Of a stretch of 25,381 nt of DNA, positions 1 to 7,500 are shown one piece after another. The notes below the pieces were generated by a model. It had not been told where the DNA came from. It did not search any database and was given only the letters and a program-made list of their open reading frames with translations. The translations under genes were made by a program, and so were the position numbers. Every line of letters begins with the position of its first letter. Within the stretch, counting starts at the first letter, position 1. The stretch spans positions 1 through 25,381 of the forward strand of contig JAZNZB010000078.1 of the NCBI GenBank assembly GCA_045594705.1. The letters are read 5' to 3'. Source of the DNA: SVQP01 sp045594705. GTDB taxonomy: Bacteria; Bacillota; Clostridia; Oscillospirales; CAG-272.

Positions 1-960
1 GGGAATCTGGGGCTGTATTACGACATCTCGGATATTCGCCGCTTTATCTCCAACCTGGGAGTCAGCCATATTCTGGTCATGCAGGGTATGTCGGGTACGG
101 GTAAGACCTCGCTGGCGTATGCGTTTGGCGAATTTATCGGCAATCCGTCGGTCATCGTGCCCATTCAGCCCATGTGGAAAGAGCGAACCGATATGATCGG
201 GTATTATAACGAGTTCACGGGAAAGTTTAACGAGACGCTGCTCTTGCAGAAGATGTACGAGGCGAATTACAGCAAGGATATGTATATCACGGTGCTGGAC
301 GAGATGAACATCGCGCGCGTGGAGTACTATTTTGCGGAATTTCTGTCGCTGCTGGAATTGCCCGATCCCGAGAAGAGATATATAGACGTGGTGTCAGACG
401 TGCAAAAGGGAGACCCTGCACTGCTCAAGGGAGGGAGACTCAAGCTGCCCCCGAATATGTGGTTTGTGGGAACGGCAAACAACGACGACTCGACCTTTGC
501 CATCTCGGATAAGGTATATGACAGAGCCATGGTCATCAATCTGGACCGCAAAACGCAATTTTTTGAGGCGACCGCTTCGCCGCAGGTGCGCATTTCGGCA
601 GATCAGTTTGATGCGATGGTGGCAAGAGCGCAAAGAGAATACAGCATGACGGCCAGAAACGCGCGCAGACTCAAAAAGCTGGACGCGTACATGATCGATA
701 AATTCAAGATCACGTTCGGTAACCGAATCATGAAGCAGATCAGGCAGTATATTCCGGTATACCTTGCCTGCGGCGGAGATGAGCTGGACGCCTTGGACGA
801 TATTCTGTCCAAGAAGGTGTTCAGAAAGTTAGAGGCACAGAACCCGATCTACGTACGCAACAGCGTGGACGGACTTTGCAATTACCTTGACGAGCTGTTC
901 GGTTACGACCGCATGAAGCTGTGCAAGGAGTACTTGCGAAGATTTGAAAGAGCGGCATAA
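1..960 (+). CDS. McrB-type AAA+ ATPase, 3' part of gene
   Basis: The reading frame is open from the first base, so the gene starts before the window and 319 C-terminal residues are visible. Counting from the first codon, the Walker A loop GMSGTGKT is at 29-36, Walker B VLDEMN has D100 and E101, and the sensor-1 segment GTANNDD is around 157-163, followed by an arginine-containing DKVYDRA. The long segment between Walker A and B and the TANNDDSTFAIS stretch fit the dynein/McrB (AAA_5) clade better than classical MoxR. It should be a cytosolic ATP-driven remodelling subunit; the substrate is unknown. It lies 166 bp upstream of a transglutaminase-like surface protein. MoxR-type ATPases are often encoded beside transglutaminase proteins, so a joint role in assembling or processing the surface proteins is plausible but inferred. 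A restriction-type role is less likely, as no McrC-like or methylase gene is seen. Confidence 0.88.
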   Translation, partial: GNLGLYYDISDIRRFISNLGVSHILVMQGMSGTGKTSLAYAFGEFIGNPSVIVPIQPMWKERTDMIGYYNEFTGKFNETLLLQKMYEANYSKDMYITVLDEMNIARVEYYFAEFLSLLELPDPEKRYIDVVSDVQKGDPALLKGGRLKLPPNMWFVGTANNDDSTFAISDKVYDRAMVINLDRKTQFFEATASPQVRISADQFDAMVARAQREYSMTARNARRLKKLDAYMIDKFKITFGNRIMKQIRQYIPVYLACGGDELDALDDILSKKVFRKLEAQNPIYVRNSVDGLCNYLDELFGYDRMKLCKEYLRRFERAA

Positions 961-964
961 GCCC

Positions 965-1090
965 GCTCCGCCCCTGTCATCCTTGAGCAAGAAGCCCTTG
1001 CCAAGATTCTTCGCTGCGCTCAATGAATGAATCGCTCCGCAACGCGGAGCTTAAAGAGGGCTGCGCCGCGAAGGATCTTAGGGGCGGAGC
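965..1090. repeat. Imperfect palindromic intergenic element
   Basis: The gap between the ATPase and transglutaminase genes is almost filled by one inverted-repeat structure. Its 11-bp ends GCTCCGCCCCT (965-975) and AGGGGCGGAGC (1080-1090) are perfect complements. Inside, ATCCTT (979-984) pairs with AAGGAT (1071-1076), TTGAGC (983-988) pairs with GCTCAA (1017-1022) as an alternative inner arm, and GCTCCGC-aac-GCGGAGC (1034-1050) is a separate tight hairpin. This looks like a dispersed extragenic palindrome of the kind common in clostridial genomes. In the transcript it could act as an mRNA-stability or processing element between the two genes. It has no coding potential and no T-run, so it is not an intrinsic terminator. 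Confidence 0.6.
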
Positions 1091-1126
1091 CTGTACAAAG
1101 AAGTATTTCCAGAAAGGATGTCCGAG

Positions 1127-4100
1127 ATGAACAGAAAATCCTCAACAATACTGATCGGCAGTGCGGTGCTTGCCATCGTGATGCTGCTGGCAATTTATAT
1201 GGGTCTGATCGTCACGGGCGTGATCGATACAAGACCCTCCGAGCTGGTTGTGATAGCGGGCAGCGCGGAAAAGGTATTTGACGGAGAGCCCTTGGAATGC
1301 CATGAATATACGATCAAGCGCGGCAAGCTGAAAAAGGGACATAAGATCGAGGCCGAGTACGACGCGTCGCTGACATATGCAGGCAGCGTGGAAAACGTTG
1401 TGAGCATCAAGATCGTGGACGCCATTGGCGCAGACGTGACCAACCATTATAAGCTGGAGACCCGTTCGGGTAAGCTGACTGTGACCCCGTGCAAGCTGGT
1501 AGTGAAATCGCTGGATGCGCAAAAGGTTTATGACGGCTCGCCTTTGACATACGAGGAGTGGGTGATCGTGACCGGAAAGGTGCCTGCGGATTATTCCATG
1601 GACGTCACGTTTTCGGGCAGTCAGACTGTGCCCGGTACCGCCAAAAACGCCTTTGCTCTGACCATTCGCAATAAACTTGGCTCAGCGGACCGCAATTTCT
1701 CAATTTCATATATCTACGGTACACTGACCGTGAACAAGCGACCCATTACAGTCACGTCCTACGGTGCATCCAAGGTGTACGACGGCACACCTCTGCGTTA
1801 TGAATCCTACACGGTGGACGGAGAAGTTTTGAACGGCCACTATCTGGACGTAAATTTTCCCGAAAGCATTACCAACGTAGGCAGTGTAACCAACAACGTT
1901 GGCATACGCGTTCGCAACGAGTATGCGGACGGCAGCACGGGCGGAGACGTGACCGGCTATTACGATATTTCGGTGCGTGTGGGCACGCTGGAGGTCAAGC
2001 CTCGTCCCATCGAGGTCTCGGCAAGCCCTTGCATCAAGCATTTTTCGGGCAGTGAGCTGCCTGTGGGTAAATGGTATATTACCAAGGGCTCACTGATCGA
2101 GGGGCATGAAATGAACGCACAGGTGGATGCTGTCAAGAATGCCGAGGATACGGTGGAATTTATGCTGCATGACGTGCAGATCATAGATGTGCAAGCCGAT
2201 ACGTTCGATCCCTTGACCCCCATCAAAGACGTCACGAACAATTATGAGATCACGCTGGTGCACGGCATTGACCGAGATCAAATGGAGATCCTGGTTATTT
2301 CCTCGGGCTCAAAGTCTGCGCCCTATACGGGAGAGCCTCTGATCTGTGAGCAGTATGTGCTGCTTTCGGGTGCTTTGGAGCAGGGACACGTCATCTCTCC
2401 CTTCTTTACCGGCTCGCAGACCGAGATCGGCTTTTCGGATAACACCTTCTCGGTGGTCATTATCGATGAGGCAACAGGCGAGGACGTGACCTACCGATAC
2501 GATATTGAATACAAGTTCGGCACACTGGAGGTGTACGAGACCGCGCCCTCAACGGGCGGGGAGATCGGAGACGACGGTAGCCTGGACAACGACGTACAGA
2601 ATCAGGATGCCATTGCTGCCTACGTGTGGGCAGATCGAAGCGGCAAGGTCTATCTGCGCTGGAAGAGCTATGGAGATTATACCTTCCGCGAGAGTGCCGG
2701 AAACTGGGGCTGGGGAGAGGCCATGGCATATCCCTTGGCGTCCGACAATATGCTGCACAGTACGGGTAAGGTGCTGGCCGCCAACGGCAAAGTGCCCACC
2801 TTTTATGAGATCGAGATCTTAGGGAGTCAGTATCTGATCCCCAATTATACCGCAAAGGGCACTGAGGGCGCAAATAACGACGTCGTCACCTCGCCCTTTG
2901 CAACCTCCTATGCGTTGAGCGGATACAACTGGGAGTATTCGTATGCCGAGGCTTTGCGCTATGCAGCGGCAGGCCTTGAGGATGAGCAGATGCAGGAGTA
3001 TACGAAATTTGTCTCCGAGCAATATCTGGCAGTGCCCGAATCCACCAAGCAAGCCCTGCTGGCTATTGCCGAGCAAAACGGACTGAAGGCGGATCGCCTT
3101 TCCATCATCGAGGACGTGGCGTCCTTTGTCCGCTCGGCAGCTGTGTACGAAATGGATTATCCGGAATGTCCTGCAGGGGAGGATGAGGTCATTTATTTCC
3201 TGACCGAGTCGAAAAGCGGTGTGTGCCGCCATTTTGCAAGCGCGGCAACGCTTTTGTACCGTTCACTGGGAATTCCCGCACGCTACGTGGTGGGATATAG
3301 CACGTATGCAACCGAAAACGTTCGCACCGAGGTCAAGGGCGCAGATGCGCATGCCTGGGTCGAGGTTTTCATCCCGGGTCTTGGCTGGGTCAGAATCGAT
3401 CCCACTCCCGCGTTGAGCGGTGGGGATACCCCTGATGATGCACTGGTTCTGTCTCTGGTCAAGGTGATGGGCTACTATACCGGCTTGCCGTACTATGCAA
3501 GTGCAGACAACGTGATCATCACGCAGGGCAGCCTCAAGGAGGGGCACGTGCTGGCTTACGTAGAGGTGCACGGCTCACGTACCGACGCAGGGCAGAGCAC
3601 GTCCACCATCGGTGAGGTTCGCATCGAGGATGCGGACGGCAACGACGTGACGGCACAGTACAAGATCGTGCGCCGTGACGGTGTCATCGAGGTCAGAAAG
3701 CCTACACTGAGCGTCAGTGCGACCTCTGCCAAGAAGGTGTACGATGGCACAGAGCTGACAGGCGATCGCTTTACTTATACCTTCAAGAATACCGAGCTTG
3801 CCAAAACCTATACCGTTAAGGCAACAGTTTCGGGCTCGCAGACCGAGATTGGCCAAAGTGCCAACGTGGTGGGCGAGGTGGTCGTGACCGATATTTTGGG
3901 TCGCGACGTGACAAGCAATTTTGATATCCGTCGCGTAAGCGGCACGCTCAAGGTGTACTTGTATGAGCTGGAGATCAGCACCGAGAGCATGACCAAGGAG
4001 TATGACGCCATCCCGCTGCAGAGCACGGAGATCGAGTATGATGCAGGTGTGCTTGCCGCACGCGGACACGTGCTGACCTACACCCTGCCCTCCATTGAGA

Positions 4101-4480
4101 GCGTGGGAAGTATTCAGAATACGCCCGCATGGCAGATTCTGGATGCAGACGGACAGGATATTTCGGCGCAATACGACGTGCGCATCCATGCGGGTGTGCT
4201 GCGTATCCGTCCCGTGGAGCTGACACTGCAGACCGACAGCGCGTCCAAGGTGTACGACGGCAAGGCGCTGCGTGTGAACGGATTTGAGCTTGTCAAGGGC
4301 AAGCTGGTAGAGGGTCAGGCGTTTGATGCGTACTACGTCATCACGGGCAGCCAGACAAACGTGGGTGTCAGCGAAAGCGTGGTCACCGAGATCTTTATCG
4401 TGGACCAGAGCGGTCGCGATGTGACAGCAAATTATCAGATCACCATTCTGCCGGGCACATTGACCGTCCTGGCAAAATAA
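1127..4480 (+). CDS. Membrane-anchored extracellular transglutaminase-like protein with YDG/MBG repeats
   Basis: 1117 residues from the chosen ATG at 1127. An in-frame ATG at 1118 overlaps the Shine-Dalgarno AGAAAGGA (1111-1118), so 1127 with 8-nt spacing is preferred. A short basic N-terminus (MNRK) and one hydrophobic segment at about 8-30 predict an uncleaved anchor with the rest outside. Five beta repeats of 82-95 residues (KVYDGxPL ... GSQTxxG ... GxDVTxxYxI ... GTLTV) precede an acidic linker, a TgpA-like ectodomain and a transglutaminase core; four more repeats follow. The catalytic triad is visible as Cys700 (SGVCRHF), His742 (ADAHAWVEVF) and Asp758 (WVRIDPTPA). The family cleaves or forms isopeptide or peptide bonds; whether this one crosslinks or proteolyses is not shown. 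The gene lies 23 bp from the giant repeat gene, a likely partner or substrate. There is no LPXTG sorting signal. Confidence 0.85.
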   Translation: MNRKSSTILIGSAVLAIVMLLAIYMGLIVTGVIDTRPSELVVIAGSAEKVFDGEPLECHEYTIKRGKLKKGHKIEAEYDASLTYAGSVENVVSIKIVDAIGADVTNHYKLETRSGKLTVTPCKLVVKSLDAQKVYDGSPLTYEEWVIVTGKVPADYSMDVTFSGSQTVPGTAKNAFALTIRNKLGSADRNFSISYIYGTLTVNKRPITVTSYGASKVYDGTPLRYESYTVDGEVLNGHYLDVNFPESITNVGSVTNNVGIRVRNEYADGSTGGDVTGYYDISVRVGTLEVKPRPIEVSASPCIKHFSGSELPVGKWYITKGSLIEGHEMNAQVDAVKNAEDTVEFMLHDVQIIDVQADTFDPLTPIKDVTNNYEITLVHGIDRDQMEILVISSGSKSAPYTGEPLICEQYVLLSGALEQGHVISPFFTGSQTEIGFSDNTFSVVIIDEATGEDVTYRYDIEYKFGTLEVYETAPSTGGEIGDDGSLDNDVQNQDAIAAYVWADRSGKVYLRWKSYGDYTFRESAGNWGWGEAMAYPLASDNMLHSTGKVLAANGKVPTFYEIEILGSQYLIPNYTAKGTEGANNDVVTSPFATSYALSGYNWEYSYAEALRYAAAGLEDEQMQEYTKFVSEQYLAVPESTKQALLAIAEQNGLKADRLSIIEDVASFVRSAAVYEMDYPECPAGEDEVIYFLTESKSGVCRHFASAATLLYRSLGIPARYVVGYSTYATENVRTEVKGADAHAWVEVFIPGLGWVRIDPTPALSGGDTPDDALVLSLVKVMGYYTGLPYYASADNVIITQGSLKEGHVLAYVEVHGSRTDAGQSTSTIGEVRIEDADGNDVTAQYKIVRRDGVIEVRKPTLSVSATSAKKVYDGTELTGDRFTYTFKNTELAKTYTVKATVSGSQTEIGQSANVVGEVVVTDILGRDVTSNFDIRRVSGTLKVYLYELEISTESMTKEYDAIPLQSTEIEYDAGVLAARGHVLTYTLPSIESVGSIQNTPAWQILDADGQDISAQYDVRIHAGVLRIRPVELTLQTDSASKVYDGKALRVNGFELVKGKLVEGQAFDAYYVITGSQTNVGVSESVVTEIFIVDQSGRDVTANYQITILPGTLTVLAK
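1238..2539 (+). repeat. Five tandem YDG/MBG-type beta repeats (N-terminal set)
   Basis: Five protein repeats of 82-95 residues. The consensus runs K-V-Y-D-G-T-P-L, then a GxLxxGH turn, T-x-x-G-S-Q-T-x-x-G, a D-x-x-G-x-D-V-T-x-x-Y signature and G-T-L-x-V. Copy 4 is degenerate (KHFSG in place of KVYDG, and a longer middle). Such repeats normally build extended stalks on surface adhesins; here they place the catalytic domain away from the membrane. Confidence 0.8.
3428..4477 (+). repeat. Four YDG/MBG-type beta repeats (C-terminal set)
   Basis: Four repeats follow the transglutaminase core directly. The first is the most diverged and has lost KVYDG (it reads MGYYTGLPYY). The other three keep KKVYDGTEL, TKEYDAIPL and SKVYDGKAL, and the four carry GNDVT, GRDVT, GQDIS and GRDVT in order. 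The catalytic domain is therefore embedded inside the stalk rather than sitting at its tip. Confidence 0.75.
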
Positions 4481-4503
4481 AAACACTTTCTTCGGAGAAT
4501 TGT

Positions 4504-7500
4504 ATGATGTACGAGGCATATGAGAAAAAGGTCAGACGGTATGTACCCGCGGCCAAAATATTCAAAATATGCGTCAAGTGCGCAATCGTTTTGCTGATAC
4601 TGGCAGTGATTGTGTTGCTTGGCTATCTCGTGCTGCGCGGAATTTGCATCGGAGAGTTTGCGCTCAGGAGTGAGACGGTCGCGTTTGGCGATAAGCCCAA
4701 GTATTCGGGCTTTGTCCTGTTTGCCACGTACGAATGCGAGTATGCGCGTCCGGGCGGTGAATGGAGTGATACCCAACCCACAGCTCCGGGAGAATATCGC
4801 GTTCGCGGTGTCATCCGTAAGGGACTTTTCGGAAGAAGAGTGTATAGCGAGGAGGGCGTGGTCGTGCTTTATCAGCGCGAGGTGACGCTCAGACCCCAGA
4901 CCAAATTCGGTGCCTCGGTCCCGTACGGTGAGGATCCCGTGTACGGCAAGCATTGGGAGATCTCCTCCAAGCTTGCAAAGGGACATTCGGTGGACGTTGC
5001 CGCCGCCCTACGCTTTGAATATAACGGACATGGCAGCATCACCCTGTACGTCGATCCCGCATCGGTGGTCATTCGTGACCGCCACGGTAACGACGTCACG
5101 GCAGGATACGTGCTGCGCGGCGGAGAGGGAACAGTCAAGGTCAAGGCAAAGCAGATTACCGTAGCGGTTGCAAACACGTTCAAGAACGGTAAGCCCGTAG
5201 ATATTACCAAGGTCTACGACGGCAAAGATGCCACCACCTCGAATTATCAGCTCAGTTCAGGAAATCTGCTGGAGGGGGATCGGATCAGCGTCGTTGCCAC
5301 CGGGGAAGCCATAGACGTCGGCAGACATACGAACACGGCCCGCGTCACGGTCACCTCCGCATCGGGTCAGGATCGCACCGCATATTATGACATCAAGGTG
5401 GACTCCTGCAAGATCGTGATCGAAAAAAGAGAGCTGACCGTCTCCACTCCCGATCTGACGGTAGAGTATTCGGGGCAGATGCAGTATACGAGTCAGTTTA
5501 CGATAGAGAGCGGCTCCCTTGTCTCGGGGCAAAGAGCAACGCCGGTGCATAACTCCAAAACAGGGTTTATAGACGTCACCAATCGCCCGACTGACAATAA
5601 AATTCAGCTTCAGATCGTGTCCGGCAGTAAGGATGTGACCAAAAACTACGATATTACGTACAAATTCGGCTCTTTGACCGTCAAGCCGCGCACCTTGCAC
5701 TTGCGCTCGCAGGACAGCCAAGGACTGATCTATAACGGGCAGGCACAAAGCTATCCCGCTTATTCGGTGGTTGATGGTAGCCTTGGTCCGGGGCATAACG
5801 TTAAGCCCAAAAAGGCCGCAACACAGACAGTGCCCGGCAGCTGTACAAATGAGGTGGAATACGAGATCTTCTCGGTCGATGGCAAAAATGTGACCAAGAA
5901 TTACGATCTGCGCGTCACGTACGGCACGTTGACTGTGGCAAAGGGCGCGCCGCTGCAGCTCTCTTTGGAGCCCCTGTTCAAAACCTACGACGCAAAGGCA
6001 CTGACCCCTGCTGATTACGGTGCGGAGACCTTGATCAACGTGATTGCAGGCAAGCTGTTTGAGGGTGACTATATTGAGATTTTGAGCACACAGGGCTCGC
6101 AGACCGATGCGGGCGAGAGCACGTACAGCGTACAGTACCGCATTGTGCATAAGGAAGGCTTGGGTGCGGCGGTGGATGCCACCGATTGGTATGCAAGCAG
6201 CCTTTCGGGTGAGGGCAAGCTGACGGTTGCCAAGCGTACCCTGGCCATCAAGTTTGATCCCGTTACTACCAAATATCACGGCCAAGCGGTCACAGCCCCC
6301 TGGCCGGACGGATATAATCAGTTGATCGAAAATTACGAGGGGAAGGGGCATGAGATCCGATTTGCCCCGAACGTGCTGGATGCCATTGTGTATACCAAGG
6401 GCGGGCAAGTCGTGTCTGTGCCTGTGGACGTTGGTTCTTATACCTACACCATTCCCGAGGAATATATTTCCGTTGTGGCCAAGAGCAGCGGTGAGGATCG
6501 AACCAAGAATTATGACTTCCGATTTGAGGGCAACACTATCAAGATCGAGGGCGTCGGGCTCTCTCTGACCGCCCCGAGTGCGTCCAAGCAATATGATGGC
6601 ACGCCGCTCTCGGCTGATCAGCTTTCCATGCATGACGTCGGGATCAAATGGGATACTATGGCTGAATATCGCGTATCCTACACGCTGACCGGCTCGCAGA
6701 CCGATGTGGGCACGGGATCTGTCGGCTTTACCAACGTTGTCATTACCGATTCCCGAGGACGCGACGTGACCGCCAATTTTGAGGTCAAGATCACAAAGGG
6801 AACGCTGACAGTGACGCCCATTGAGATCTCGGTGCGCTCGTCAAGCGGCAGCAAGGTCTATGACGGCAAGCCTATGGACAACGCCACACAAATGACGCTG
6901 CTCTCGGGCGAGCTTGTTCCCGGCCATGTGCTGGGCGGCGCGGTCAATTCCGATTACGTGACCGACGTGGGCACACATGACAACAACAAGGTCTCTCCCA
7001 AGGTGTACAGTGCCACGGGACAGGACGTGACCCGCAATTATAGGATCACCGTGAAGGCGGGAAAGTACACCGTAACGCAGGCAACGCTGCATATCGGTGC
7101 GCCTGTCGTACAAGGAGAATATTCCGCACAGCCCTATTCGGGCACGTGTGATGCAACCAAGTACGCCCAAGGACTTGTTCCCGGTCAGAAGGTGCAGCTT
7201 GCCGTGGTTTCAGACGGCATCGAGCTTGGCGTGCATCCCATGCAGGTCACGGGCTGCGGCGTCATAGATGCGCGCGGACGCGACGTCAGCAAGAATTATG
7301 TGATCACCTATACCGACGGTGAGCTTGAGATCGTGCCGCGCAAGATCGTAGTGGTCACGGGCAGCAGTACTGTCAGATATGAAAATGCACCCGCAGTCAA
7401 TACCACAATTACGGTGGGTGGCTCGGGCTTGATCGAGGGGCACAGTATTTCGGGCGTGTTCGATCACCCGAACGGCCTTTATGAGATCGGTTCGGTTTCC

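Noticed and set aside
1118..1126. Start of the transglutaminase-like gene at ATG 1118
   Set aside because: This ATG overlaps the Shine-Dalgarno sequence; ATG 1127 has proper spacing.
3575..4519. 314-codon antisense open frame under the transglutaminase-like gene
   Set aside because: It lies opposite a well-supported repeat gene, its translation has no recognisable domain, and other long antisense frames (5257-6633, 7210-8151, 9001-9891) occur under the repeats. They follow from the codon bias and repetition of the sense genes.
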